DNA of 17,502 nucleotides from Bacteroidota bacterium (GCA_023429985.1 JAEZCV010000120.1:1-17502), one strand, 5' to 3'. Positions 7,274 through 14,690 are shown, counted from the first letter of the stretch. Made by a program: numbers and translations. Notes: generated by a model from the letters alone, not told the origin.

Positions 7274-7836
7274 TATTTCCTGTTTGTATCTATATATTGT
7301 TTTACCATATCCTGGAGAATCTGTTTAGCCCTTGAAAGCTGCGATTTGCTGGTGCCTTCGCTGATTCCCAGTTCATCTGCAATTTGTTTATGTGTGTAGC
7401 CTTCTACCACGTACATATTAAAAACCGTTCTGTATCCGGGCGATAATTGTTGCACCAGTTGAATAATATCTTTTTCGGCCAGGTTGTCAAGAACAGAAAC
7501 AAATTTTCCTTCGATAGTATTTTCTTCGTAATCGCCAATTGGTTTGAGGTAGATCTTCTTCCGGTAATGCTCTATGGCTGTGTTAACAAAAATCCTCCTG
7601 ATCCAGCCCTCAAATGAACCTTCTCTTCTAAAACTTCCTACTTTGTTAAAAACCTTGATAAATCCTTCCTGTAAAATATCTTCGGCTTCTTCGGCATTTC
7701 CTGCATACCTGAGACTCACACCATACATTTTAGGAGCAAACCTTTCATAAAGTTCCTGCTGCATCTTTCTTTCGCCACGAATACATCCTTCGATTAAGTC
7801 GGATTCTGTAATAATATGGTTGCTTGTTGTATTCAA
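7273..7836 (-). CDS. ECF-type RNA polymerase sigma factor
   Basis: This 187-aa sigma-70 factor of the ECF (RpoE-like) group directs RNA polymerase to a specific regulon. Region 2 spans about residues 25-92, including RYAGNAEEAEDILQEGFIKV (43-62) and SFEGWIRRIFVNTAIEHYRK. Region 4 spans about 125-178, with the helix-turn-helix YTHKQIADELGISEGTSKSQ (147-166). The start is uncertain: the reading frame is closed by a stop at 7876-7878, and the only usual start before region 2 is TTG at 7836, which gives the normal N-terminus for this group. There is no clear Shine-Dalgarno site. The TTG lies 5 bases after the rdgB stop, so expression probably depends on the upstream operon. The next gene is its likely anti-sigma factor. 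Confidence 0.93.
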   Translation of the reverse strand: MNTTSNHIITESDLIEGCIRGERKMQQELYERFAPKMYGVSLRYAGNAEEAEDILQEGFIKVFNKVGSFRREGSFEGWIRRIFVNTAIEHYRKKIYLKPIGDYEENTIEGKFVSVLDNLAEKDIIQLVQQLSPGYRTVFNMYVVEGYTHKQIADELGISEGTSKSQLSRAKQILQDMVKQYIDTNRK

Positions 7837-7841
7837 TTCAG

Positions 7842-8420
7842 TTAAATGCTTTGTTTTAAAAATGCTGCCAGCTGCTCAATGGCCTTTGCCCTGTGACTGA
7901 AAAGATTTTTTTCTTCCAGTTTCATTTCAGCAAAAACCAGTTCAGACCCCAGCGGTTTAAACACCGGATCGTAACCAAATCCATTCTTTCCACGCTCAGC
8001 TTCTACGATCTCCCCTTCGCAAATTCCTTCAAAGAAATATTCTTTTCCTTCAAGAATCAAACAAATTACGGTTCTGAACCTTGCTTTCCTGTTTTTTTGA
8101 TGACGAAGAGCAGCTAAAAGCTTTTCATTATTGTTTTTAAAACCCGGTTCATTTTGAGCATAACGCGCAGATCTTACACCAGGTTCCATATTCAGTGCAT
8201 ATACTTCCAGCCCGGTATCTTCTCCAAAACAATTTTGACCTGTAATTTCAAAAATCGTTCTTGCTTTTGTGGCAGCATTTTCCTGCAGTGTTTCAAATGG
8301 TTCAGGAATTTCTTTTTCAATACCGGCTTCCTGCAATGAAATCACCTCGAAATTTTGAGGAAGTAATGATTCAATTTCTTTAAGCTTATGGTTGTTGTTG
8401 GAGGCAAGAATGATTTTCAT
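7842..8420 (-). CDS. rdgB: RdgB/HAM1 XTP/dITP pyrophosphatase
   Basis: The enzyme cleaves non-canonical purine triphosphates (dITP, XTP) to monophosphates and pyrophosphate, keeping inosine and xanthine out of DNA and RNA. It has 192 aa, the usual length. Motifs in order are LASNNNHKLKEI (5-16), GEDTGLEVYAL (66-76) with catalytic Asp68 in the place of the common DDSGL, PGVRSARYA (80-88), GKNGFGYDPVF (144-154) and LFSHRAKA (173-180). The ATG overlaps the stop of the 165-aa gene upstream by four bases (ATGA), so the two are translationally coupled. Five bases separate its stop from the sigma gene. Confidence 0.95.
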   Translation of the reverse strand: MKIILASNNNHKLKEIESLLPQNFEVISLQEAGIEKEIPEPFETLQENAATKARTIFEITGQNCFGEDTGLEVYALNMEPGVRSARYAQNEPGFKNNNEKLLAALRHQKNRKARFRTVICLILEGKEYFFEGICEGEIVEAERGKNGFGYDPVFKPLGSELVFAEMKLEEKNLFSHRAKAIEQLAAFLKQSI

Positions 8421-8914
8421 GGGAGGTTAAACATTTTTTTCAGGGAAGTCCACAATTCCTTCTTCAGATTTAAATCAGATTCAAGTTGCGCTAATGAGGG
8501 CGCATGTAAATAGGAACGCTTATCAAATTCCTGCACCTGGAATTCAGGAAAATGAAAAGGCAAACCCAGTTCCAGTGGCTCCATTTCAAATGCAAGAATA
8601 TGGCGTGCACCAAGTTGATGTACGGCTTCGGAAATTTGGGTTGCATCAATGGACAGGGCATTTACAAGCGCAATATCAGCAAGGCTTAATTTACAAGCGG
8701 AAAGTACAGATGTTAAAAAATTTAATTCCTGGTCGGGTAAATAAGGACAGTTTGCATTTTTTACCAAGATCAATATGTTTTTTGCATTTTTACCGAGTAT
8801 TTTAAGAGGAGCAGGCTCATTTTCAACAGGTTTATTTATCCCTGAATCTATTAATACGTGACCAAACATGGATGTTAAATGATGACCCTTTAATTCAATA
8901 TTATTTAAACTCAT
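8417..8914 (-). CDS. 165-aa protein, unknown; possible DNA polymerase III psi-like
   Basis: There is no confident family match. The protein is cytoplasmic, without signal peptide or membrane helix. A hydrophobic strand followed by a loop (NILILVKNANCPYLPDQELN, 46-65) leads into a helix (FLTSVLSACKLSLADIALVN). Later come ARHILAFEMEPLELG (103-117) and a C-terminal block, APSLAQLESDLNLKKELWTS (138-157). By eye, this order resembles the E. coli psi subunit HolD: strand and loop, a helix with V-L-x-A-L, a later D/E-E-P-L segment, then P-x-L-x-x-L with A-L-W near the end. HolD has a uracil-DNA-glycosylase-like fold without activity. The match is weak and made from memory. Being first in an operon with rdgB fits a link to DNA replication or nucleotide quality. 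ATG 8914 has a near-consensus TACCTTAG box upstream. Confidence 0.6.
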   Translation of the reverse strand: MSLNNIELKGHHLTSMFGHVLIDSGINKPVENEPAPLKILGKNAKNILILVKNANCPYLPDQELNFLTSVLSACKLSLADIALVNALSIDATQISEAVHQLGARHILAFEMEPLELGLPFHFPEFQVQEFDKRSYLHAPSLAQLESDLNLKKELWTSLKKMFNLP

Positions 8915-8950
8915 AATTCTAAGGTAACAGTTCGGTTAGGCTTTTTTTTG

Positions 8951-8958
8951 TTTCTTTG
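8951..8958 (+). promoter_or_regulatory. Probable -7 box (TTTCTTTG) of ilvE
   Basis: TTTCTTTG differs from TAnnTTTG at one base and lies 20 bases before the ATG at 8979. The 64-base gap holds divergent promoters for ilvE and the minus-strand operon; no convincing -33 box is seen. Confidence 0.35.
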
Positions 8959-8978
8959 CAGTGCTAAATTAACTTATT

Positions 8979-10043
8979 ATGCTTGCTACTATGGACATTG
9001 CTCAAACCCTGGTCGAACAGAGTAAACTGAAGGACCTCAATTTAGAAAACATTCCGTTTGGAAAATATTTCAGCGATCATATGCTGGAAGCCGATTACGA
9101 AAACGGAGAATGGAAAAACGTTGAAATCAAACCTTACCAGCCATTATTGTTAAGTCCATCTGTTGCAGCACTGCATTATGGACAGGCCATTTTCGAAGGT
9201 GTGAAAGCATATAAAAATGAAAATGGCGAACCATTTATCTTCAGGCCGCAGGATAATTTTAAAAGATTCAATTTGTCGGCGGAAAGAATGGCAATGCCTT
9301 CTGTTCCTGAGGAAATATTTATTGAAGGAATGAAAAAGCTGGTAGCGCTCGACAGCAACTGGATACCTAAAAAGCACGATCATTCTCTTTACATTCGTCC
9401 ATTTATGTTCTCCACAGATGAACTGATTGGAGTGCGTCCTTCCGACTCATACAAATTCATGATCATTTTAAGTCCTACAGGACCTTATTATAATGCGCCT
9501 ATGCGTATTTATGTGGAGGAGACCTATGTGCGTGCCGTTCCCGGTGGAGTAGGATATGTGAAAGCTGCAGGTAACTATGGTTCTTCTATGTATGCTACCA
9601 GGCTTGCTAAGGAAAAAGGTTACGACCAGATTCTTTGGACAGATGCTTTTGAACATAAGTATCTCCAGGAAATAGGTACCATGAATGTGTTTTTTATTAT
9701 TGGAAATAAAGCAATAACACCTGGTCTTGAATTAGGAACCATCCTTGGTGGTGTAACGCGTAACAGCGTGATTCAACTTTTGCAGGATAGCGGGTATGAA
9801 GTGGTGGAAAGAAGGATCACCATAGATGAATTAATGGAAGTGTATAAATCGGGCGAACTGAAAGAAGTTTTTGGAACCGGTACGGCCGCTACCATATCTT
9901 TTATCAAAGAACTTCGTTACAAAGACTTTGTAATGAATTTCGATTGCAGCAAATGGAAAACAGCTCCGGGCGTTAAAAAAATGCTGGATGATATCAGGGA
10001 GGGTAGAAGAGAGGATAAGTATGGCTGGATGGTGAGTGTATAA
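8979..10043 (+). CDS. ilvE: Branched-chain amino acid aminotransferase IlvE
   Basis: This PLP enzyme (fold type IV) transfers the amino group between glutamate and the 2-oxo acids of leucine, isoleucine and valine, the last step of their synthesis and first step of breakdown. It has 354 aa and is of the longer BCAT type. Evidence includes LHYGQAIFEGVKAYK (65-79), the Arg in YIRPFMF (138-144), the PLP-lysine region VGYVKAAGNYGSS with Lys195, QEIGTMNVFF with Glu231 placed to hold the PLP ring nitrogen, GTILGGVTRNS (253-263) and FGTGTAA (298-304). An ATG four codons downstream (8991) is an alternative start. It is transcribed alone, ending at a strong terminator, and diverges from the rdgB operon. 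Confidence 0.95.
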   Translation: MLATMDIAQTLVEQSKLKDLNLENIPFGKYFSDHMLEADYENGEWKNVEIKPYQPLLLSPSVAALHYGQAIFEGVKAYKNENGEPFIFRPQDNFKRFNLSAERMAMPSVPEEIFIEGMKKLVALDSNWIPKKHDHSLYIRPFMFSTDELIGVRPSDSYKFMIILSPTGPYYNAPMRIYVEETYVRAVPGGVGYVKAAGNYGSSMYATRLAKEKGYDQILWTDAFEHKYLQEIGTMNVFFIIGNKAITPGLELGTILGGVTRNSVIQLLQDSGYEVVERRITIDELMEVYKSGELKEVFGTGTAATISFIKELRYKDFVMNFDCSKWKTAPGVKKMLDDIREGRREDKYGWMVSV

Positions 10044-10050
10044 AAATTTG

Positions 10051-10081
10051 AAAGTCCTGCCAACCGGCGGGACTTTTTCTT
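10051..10081 (+). terminator. Intrinsic terminator of ilvE
   Basis: AAAGTCCTGCC (10051-10061) pairs with GGCGGGACTTT (10066-10076), an 11-bp stem with one G-U pair and a 4-base loop, ending in a T-run. Confidence 0.9.
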
Positions 10082-10186
10082 TAAAAATCTTATCGTCCTG
10101 CTTTAATTAACCCCGTTTTTCCCAATTTTCATTTAAAAAGAGAAAAAAATCTGGGGTACCTCAACTTAAAATTAAAATGTTTCCCC

Positions 10187-10194
10187 TACCTTTG
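10187..10194 (+). promoter_or_regulatory. -7 promoter box (TACCTTTG) of rpsL
   Basis: TACCTTTG is a full TAnnTTTG match set in CCCTACCTTTGC, 24 bases before the rpsL ATG. The same 12 bases occur upstream of fusA. The 175-base gap after ilvE holds otherwise only the ilvE terminator and AT-rich sequence. Confidence 0.6.
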
Positions 10195-10218
10195 CCGTCC
10201 AAAAATTAAAGGTTCGTA

Positions 10219-10614
10219 ATGCCTACAATTCAGCAATTAGTACGTAAAGGAAGAGAAATAATTCGCGCAAAAAGCAAATCCAGGGCTCTGGATAGCTGTC
10301 CTCAGCGCCGTGGTGTTTGTACACGTGTGTATACAACAACTCCAAAGAAACCCAATTCGGCCCTTCGTAAAGTAGCTAAGGTTCGATTGACCAATAAAGT
10401 AGAGGTGATTGCCTATATTCCGGGTGAAGGACATAACCTGCAGGAGCACTCCATTGTGTTGATCCGTGGAGGTCGTGTAAAGGATTTGCCGGGTGTACGT
10501 TACCACATTGTTCGTGGTTCACTGGATACTGCAGGTGTAAAAGACCGCAAGCAAAGCCGTTCTAAGTACGGTACTAAAAAAGACAAAGGCGGAAAAACTG
10601 CCGGTAAGAAATAA
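10219..10614 (+). CDS. rpsL: 30S ribosomal protein S12
   Basis: S12 sits at the decoding centre of the small ribosomal subunit and controls accuracy. It has 131 aa, near the usual length, with a basic tail. The signature TTPKKPNSALRKVAKVRLTN is complete. Lys43 and Lys88 (in GRVKDLPG), the positions where streptomycin-resistance changes arise in other bacteria, are both the sensitive-type lysine. Asp89 is the position that carries the beta-methylthio group in E. coli. It is first in a two-gene rpsL-rpsG unit; 44 bases separate it from rpsG. Confidence 0.98.
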   Translation: MPTIQQLVRKGREIIRAKSKSRALDSCPQRRGVCTRVYTTTPKKPNSALRKVAKVRLTNKVEVIAYIPGEGHNLQEHSIVLIRGGRVKDLPGVRYHIVRGSLDTAGVKDRKQSRSKYGTKKDKGGKTAGKK

Positions 10615-10658
10615 TTAATAAAAAAAGGATCCGATAAAGATCAATAAATAGTGATACG

Positions 10659-11126
10659 ATGCGTAAGTCACAAGCCAAAAAACTTCCATTAGCTCCAGAC
10701 CCTCGTTATAACGATACCCTGGTAACCCGTTTTGTAAACAATATCATGTGGGAAGGGAAAAAAAGCGTTGCTTTTGATATATTTTATAATGCGCTTGAAA
10801 GAGTTGCCAAGCAAACCGGCGAAGATGGATATGAAATCTGGAAGAAGGCCCTTTCAAATGTAACGCCTGCTGTTGAAGTGAGAAGCCGCCGTATTGGTGG
10901 TGCTACTTTCCAGATCCCTGCGGAAGTACGTGCCGACAGGAAAATTTCTCTAAGCATCAAATGGCTTATCCGTTACAGCCGCGAAAGAAATGGCCGTAGC
11001 ATGGCTGATAAATTAGCTAATGAAATTGTAGCAGCTGCAAAAGGCGAAGGTGCTGCATTTAAAAAGAAAGAAGATACCCACCGTATGGCCGAAGCCAACA
11101 AAGCTTTTGCCCACTTTAAGGTATAA
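10659..11126 (+). CDS. rpsG: 30S ribosomal protein S7
   Basis: S7 nucleates assembly of the 3' domain of 16S rRNA and lines the tRNA exit site. It has 155 aa, the normal length. Typical segments are PDPRYNDTLVTRFVNNIMW near the N-terminus, VTPAVEVRSRRIGGATFQIP in the middle and RNGRSMADKLANEIVAAAKG towards the end. In E. coli S7 represses its own operon at the rpsL-rpsG gap; the 44-base gap here is AT-rich and I see no clear structure in it. A strong terminator stops the unit after rpsG, so fusA is not co-transcribed, unlike in the classical str operon. Confidence 0.98.
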   Translation: MRKSQAKKLPLAPDPRYNDTLVTRFVNNIMWEGKKSVAFDIFYNALERVAKQTGEDGYEIWKKALSNVTPAVEVRSRRIGGATFQIPAEVRADRKISLSIKWLIRYSRERNGRSMADKLANEIVAAAKGEGAAFKKKEDTHRMAEANKAFAHFKV

Positions 11127-11141
11127 TCAGATTAAACCAAG

Positions 11142-11180
11142 AAAAAAAACCCCGTTTTATTTTATTACGGGGTTTTTTTT
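11142..11180. terminator. Bidirectional terminator between rpsG and the H1-like gene
   Basis: AAAAAAAACCCCGT (11142-11155) pairs perfectly with ACGGGGTTTTTTTT (11167-11180), loop 11 bases. T-runs lie downstream on both strands, and it sits between two convergent stop codons (11126 and 11183), so it can end both transcripts. Confidence 0.92.
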
Positions 11181-11182
11181 GT

Positions 11183-12037
11183 TTAATCGTTATTGGCTTC
11201 AGCTGCAGAACCGGTGTTTTCAGAAACATCCATAGGAGTGGTAATTCCTTCCGGTGTTTGCGTACCCGTACTCAGGTCTGTGCCTTCGTATTGATTTCCT
11301 GTATTTGTCATTCCCGTTCCGGAGTTGCTGTTACTGCTCATTCTTCTTACGCTGCGGCTGCTGCCTTTTGAAGAACGGCTGCTGCTGCGACCGCCACCCG
11401 ATGATGAAGCTCCGCCTTTGCGGGCCACCTGGGTCCTTTTGCTTTTAGTGGCTGATGCCATTCCGCGCGAAGAGGATTTTTTAGGAGCTGCCGATTTTTT
11501 AGCTGCTGTTTTTCCTGCCGACCTTTTAGTAGATGATTTTGTTCTGGCAGTAGATTTTGCTGCTCCACGGGTTGCTGATGAACCGCGTTTTGCACCGGTT
11601 TTTGAACCAGCACTGCGCGAAGAACCAGTTTTGCTACGGGAAGATGTTTTTTTAGCAGCAGTGCGTGAAGAGGTCTTGCTGCTCTTAGCTGCCTGTTTTG
11701 AACGGGTAGTTTTTTTAGCAGCCGTACGTCCTCTTTTTACAGTGGTTTTCGATGCTGTTTTTTTAGCGGCAGTTTTTCTTCCTGCAGATTTTTTCGCTGC
11801 TGTTTTACGCGGCGCAGATTTTTTCGCTGCCGTTTTTCTTGAAGCGGATTTGGAGGCAGATTTTTTAGCTGCTCCTTTTTTTGCTGATGCTTTAGAACTT
11901 CCCCGGGCAGAGGTACGGCCTTTGGAAGCGGCACCACTGCGACCAGAAGTTCTGGCAGCAGATTTGGATGCAGACCTTCCACCGGCGCGCTTTTCGGCTG
12001 TTTTTTTGGAAGCTGCTTTCCTGGTTGATTTAGCCAT
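11183..12037 (-). CDS. Histone H1-like Lys/Ala/Ser-rich DNA-binding protein
   Basis: This 284-aa protein is of very low complexity. Residues 1-230 consist mainly of Lys, Arg, Ala, Ser and Thr in AAKK and SR/SK patterns, like the C-terminal tail of eukaryotic histone H1 and bacterial H1-like proteins such as HctB or AlgP. Such proteins neutralise and compact DNA. Residues 67-96 are three near-perfect copies of a 10-residue unit, RKTAAKKSAx, also visible as 30-bp DNA repeats (11750-11839). From about residue 235 the composition changes sharply to Ser/Thr/Gly/Asn with acidic residues and almost no lysine or arginine, ending AANND. It lies on the strand opposite to rpsG and fusA and splits the str operon. 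A shadow reading frame on the other strand arises from the same skewed composition. Role inferred from composition only. Confidence 0.85.
   Translation of the reverse strand: MAKSTRKAASKKTAEKRAGGRSASKSAARTSGRSGAASKGRTSARGSSKASAKKGAAKKSASKSASRKTAAKKSAPRKTAAKKSAGRKTAAKKTASKTTVKRGRTAAKKTTRSKQAAKSSKTSSRTAAKKTSSRSKTGSSRSAGSKTGAKRGSSATRGAAKSTARTKSSTKRSAGKTAAKKSAAPKKSSSRGMASATKSKRTQVARKGGASSSGGGRSSSRSSKGSSRSVRRMSSNSNSGTGMTNTGNQYEGTDLSTGTQTPEGITTPMDVSENTGSAAEANND
11750..11839 (-). repeat. Three 30-bp direct repeats inside the H1-like gene
   Basis: These encode three tandem RKTAAKKSA-like decapeptides (residues 67-96). The DNA copies have diverged mainly at third codon positions. Such repeats make length variation of the tail likely. 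Confidence 0.7.
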
Positions 12038-12216
12038 TTTAATGGGTTTTAAGTAGAGGTTAATAAAAATTACAATTCGAAAATTACAATAGTTAAATGA
12101 TTTGCAAAAATTATGCAGGTAATTATAAACAAATACATGCTGCTAATGTGGATTAAAAACGCCTTCGGTTTAACAAACTTGTTTTTACCAGTTGTATGAA
12201 ATGATTGCTATTTCCC

Positions 12217-12224
12217 TACCTTTG
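12217..12224 (+). promoter_or_regulatory. -7 promoter box (TACCTTTG) of fusA
   Basis: TACCTTTG, within CCCTACCTTTGC, is identical over 12 bases to the rpsL box. A TTG at 12192-12194 is 22 bases upstream, slightly far for a -33 box. Transcription from here would give a leader of about 100 bases before fusA. Confidence 0.55.
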
Positions 12225-12230
12225 CACCCT

Positions 12231-12328
12231 CAAATTTCAATTTGGAGAGTAGTGCATTTGATTCTCCTGTGAAACTTGTACCTGGCCCCGGACGGGCGCT
12301 TTAAAAAACTACAATATTCAAATTTATC
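12231..12328 (+). promoter_or_regulatory. Structured 5' leader of fusA
   Basis: Short hairpins can be drawn in series: CAAAT/ATTTG (12231-12235 with 12240-12244) or, competing for the same G at 12244, GGAGA/TCTCC (12244-12248 with 12263-12267). A third, GC-rich one is GCCC/GGGC (12285-12288 with 12294-12297), then CGCTTTAAAAAA. The last could act as a weak attenuator or hide the start region. No known riboswitch is recognised. The rest of the 12038-12216 gap is AT-rich, holding only the unseen promoter of the H1-like gene. Confidence 0.35.
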
Positions 12329-14476
12329 ATGGCAGACTTGAAATTTCAACGCAACTTCGGTATCGCTGCTCACATTGATGCAGGTAAGACCACCACTACC
12401 GAGCGTATTTTACGTTACACGGGTATGATCCACAAAATTGGTGAGGTACACGATGGCGCGGCTACCACCGACTGGATGGAGCAGGAAAAAGAAAGAGGTA
12501 TCACTATTACTTCCGCAGCAGTTAGTTGCCAGTGGAATTTTCCTACTAACAAAGGAAAAGCAGATGCCAATACAAAAAAGTATTTTTTCAATATTATTGA
12601 TACCCCGGGCCACGTGGATTTTACTGTAGAAGTAGAGCGTTCCATGCGTGTGCTTGATGGTTTGATCGCATTGTTTTCTGCTGTTGATGGTGTGGAACCA
12701 CAATCAGAAACAGTTTGGCGCCAGGCCAATCGTTACAAAGTTCCGCGTATCGGGTTTGTAAATAAAATGGACCGTTCCGGTGCCGACTTCCTGAATGTTG
12801 TAAAGCAGGTACGCGAAATGCTGGGCGCTAAATCGGTTCCACTGCAGTTACCTATCGGTGCTGAGGATGATTTTAAGGGTGTGGTAGATCTAATTACCAA
12901 TAAAGGTGTGATATGGCATATGGAAACAGAGGGAATGACCTTTGATGAAATTCCTGTGCCTGAGGAAATGAAAGAAGAAGTTGAATACTGGAGAGCACAG
13001 TTAATTGAAGCCGTTGCAGAATACGATGATACCTTAATGGAAAAATTCTTTGATGATCCAGATTCGATCTCGGAAGATGAAATTCATGCAGCTATACGTA
13101 AGGCCACTATTGACCTGAGCATCGTTCCTATGATGTGTGGTTCTTCATTCAAAAATAAAGGTGTACAAACAGCACTGGATGCAGTTTGTCGCTACCTTCC
13201 TTCACCAGTGGATATTGATGCCATTACCGGTACCGATCCAAATACAGGCGAAGAGCTTACCCGTAAGCCAGATGCAAAAGAACCATTTGCAGCACTTGCA
13301 TTTAAGATCATGACAGATCCATTCGTAGGTCGTCTTGCATTCTTCCGGGCTTATTCCGGTCATCTTGATGCAGGTTCTTATGTGTTGAATGTAAGAAGCG
13401 GAAAGAAAGAACGTATTTCCCGAATCATGAAAATGTTTGCCAACAAACAAAATCCTATCGACTTCATTGAAGCAGGTGATATTGGTGCGGCTGTTGGTTT
13501 TAAAGAGATCAAAACAGGAGATACACTTTGCGATGAAAATCACCCGATCGTTCTTGAGAATATGTTCATTCCTGAACCGGTGATCTCTGTTGCTGTTGAA
13601 CCAAAAACACAGGCAGATGTTGATAAAATGGGAATGGCCATTTCCAAGCTGGTTGAAGAAGATCCAACACTGCGTGTAAAAACAGATGAAGATACAGGAC
13701 AGACAATTCTTTCAGGGATGGGAGAGTTGCACCTTGAGATCATTGTTGACCGTATGCGTCGTGAATTTAAAGTTGAAGTAAACCAGGGTGCTCCCCAGGT
13801 TGCCTATAAAGAAGCATTCAATCAAACCGTTGAACACCGCGAAGTATTGAAAAAGCAAACAGGTGGTCGTGGTAAGTTTGCCGATATACAGTTTGCACTC
13901 GGTCCAATTGATGCCGACTGGAAAGAAGCAAATCCTGATAAGAACTTCCAGTTTGTAAATGATCTTTTTGGAGGATCCATTCCGCGTGAATTTGTTCCTG
14001 CTATTCAAAAAGGTTTTGAAACTTCCATGACAACGGGCGTTCTTGCATCTTATCCTGTGGATAATCTGAAGATCCGTGTATTCGATGGTTCATTCCACGC
14101 GGTTGACTCAGATGCCATGTCGTTTGAACTTTGTGCCAAGCAAGGTTTCCGCGAAGCAGCACGCAAGGCCAAGCCTGTATTACTTGAACCTATCATGAAA
14201 GTTGAAGTGTTAACTCCGGATCAGTACATGGGAGATGTTACAGGTGACCTTAACCGTCGTCGCGGGATGATGGAAGGAATGGATACCCGTGCCGGCGTTC
14301 AGGTTATTAAAGCAAAAGTTCCGTTGAGTGAGATGTTTGGATATGTAACACAGTTACGTTCACTTTCTTCCGGACGTGCTTCGTCAACCATGGAGTTTTC
14401 TCATTACGCACCTGCACCTAATAACATCGCTGAAGAAGTGATTGCCAAAAGCAAGGGAAAGGTTAATGCAGATTAA
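12329..14476 (+). CDS. fusA: Elongation factor G
   Basis: EF-G is the GTPase that moves tRNAs and mRNA through the ribosome and, with RRF, splits post-termination ribosomes. The 715-aa protein has all five domains. GTPase motifs are AHIDAGKTTT (14-23), RGITITSAAV (56-65), DTPGHVDF (91-98) and NKMDRSGADF (145-154). Domain IV/V signatures include GGRGKFADIQ, GGSIPREFVPAIQKG, DSDAMSFELCAKQGFREAA and the C-terminal SLSSGRASSTMEFSHY. A small insertion (FPTNKGKADANTKKYF, about 71-86) lies between the G2 and G3 motifs. In most bacteria fusA follows rpsG; here a terminator and an opposite-strand gene separate them. fusA has its own promoter box and its own terminator. Confidence 0.98.
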   Translation: MADLKFQRNFGIAAHIDAGKTTTTERILRYTGMIHKIGEVHDGAATTDWMEQEKERGITITSAAVSCQWNFPTNKGKADANTKKYFFNIIDTPGHVDFTVEVERSMRVLDGLIALFSAVDGVEPQSETVWRQANRYKVPRIGFVNKMDRSGADFLNVVKQVREMLGAKSVPLQLPIGAEDDFKGVVDLITNKGVIWHMETEGMTFDEIPVPEEMKEEVEYWRAQLIEAVAEYDDTLMEKFFDDPDSISEDEIHAAIRKATIDLSIVPMMCGSSFKNKGVQTALDAVCRYLPSPVDIDAITGTDPNTGEELTRKPDAKEPFAALAFKIMTDPFVGRLAFFRAYSGHLDAGSYVLNVRSGKKERISRIMKMFANKQNPIDFIEAGDIGAAVGFKEIKTGDTLCDENHPIVLENMFIPEPVISVAVEPKTQADVDKMGMAISKLVEEDPTLRVKTDEDTGQTILSGMGELHLEIIVDRMRREFKVEVNQGAPQVAYKEAFNQTVEHREVLKKQTGGRGKFADIQFALGPIDADWKEANPDKNFQFVNDLFGGSIPREFVPAIQKGFETSMTTGVLASYPVDNLKIRVFDGSFHAVDSDAMSFELCAKQGFREAARKAKPVLLEPIMKVEVLTPDQYMGDVTGDLNRRRGMMEGMDTRAGVQVIKAKVPLSEMFGYVTQLRSLSSGRASSTMEFSHYAPAPNNIAEEVIAKSKGKVNAD

Positions 14477-14497
14477 GTAAATCCTCTTATAATTCAT

Positions 14498-14528
14498 AAA
14501 AAACCCCGCATTTGCCGGGGTTTTTTTT
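14498..14528 (+). terminator. Intrinsic terminator of fusA
   Basis: AAAAAACCCCG (14498-14508) pairs with CGGGGTTTTTT (14516-14526) around a 7-base loop, with eight T's in total. The upstream A-run lets it work on the minus strand as well. Confidence 0.92.
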
Positions 14529-14569
14529 GCAATAGGCCTAATTTTTAAGAAAAAAAATATTTTAGGCAT

Positions 14570-14690
14570 TGAGTTTGTTTACTGCAATGCGTTCAATTGT
14601 TTTTTTTAGGATTTCCCGTTTTGGTCCGGCCGTTAAGGCTTATGAAAAACACCCGCAATTGAACAAGGCTCCTCCGGGAGCTTTTTTGTT
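14570..14690 (+). ncRNA. Candidate small structured RNA after fusA
   Basis: The fusA transcript should end at 14528, yet a second complete intrinsic terminator sits at 14665-14688 with no credible gene between. GTTCAATTG (14591-14599) is the exact reverse complement of CAATTGAAC (14656-14664), which would close a 56-base loop that itself holds a small GGCC/GGCT hairpin (14629-14632 with 14638-14641). The closing stem abuts the terminator hairpin. A poor -7-like box, TGAGTTTG, is at 14570-14577. The shape suggests an independent RNA of about 100 bases, or the attenuated leader of the lipoprotein gene at 14733. No Rfam family was recognised. Confidence 0.4.
14665..14688 (+). terminator. Intrinsic terminator upstream of the lipoprotein gene
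   Basis: GCTCC (within 14665-14672) pairs with GGAGC (14677-14681), extended by a G-U and two A-U pairs, a 4-base loop TCCG, then six T's. It is not needed for fusA, which has its own terminator 140 bases upstream. Confidence 0.8.

Noticed and set aside
10219..10614. Streptomycin-resistance change in rpsL
   Set aside because: Both critical positions (43 and 88) are lysine, the sensitive type.
11325..12056. 243-aa plus-strand reading frame rich in Leu, Ala, Val, Asp and Glu
   Set aside because: It is the antisense shadow of the H1-like gene; Lys/Ala/Ser codons read backwards give Leu/Phe/Ala/Asp, and it has no promoter or family pattern.
14642..14662. Six-codon ORF MKNTRN as a real peptide gene
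   Set aside because: Too short to support and it lacks runs of a regulatory amino acid; kept only as a remark on the RNA element.
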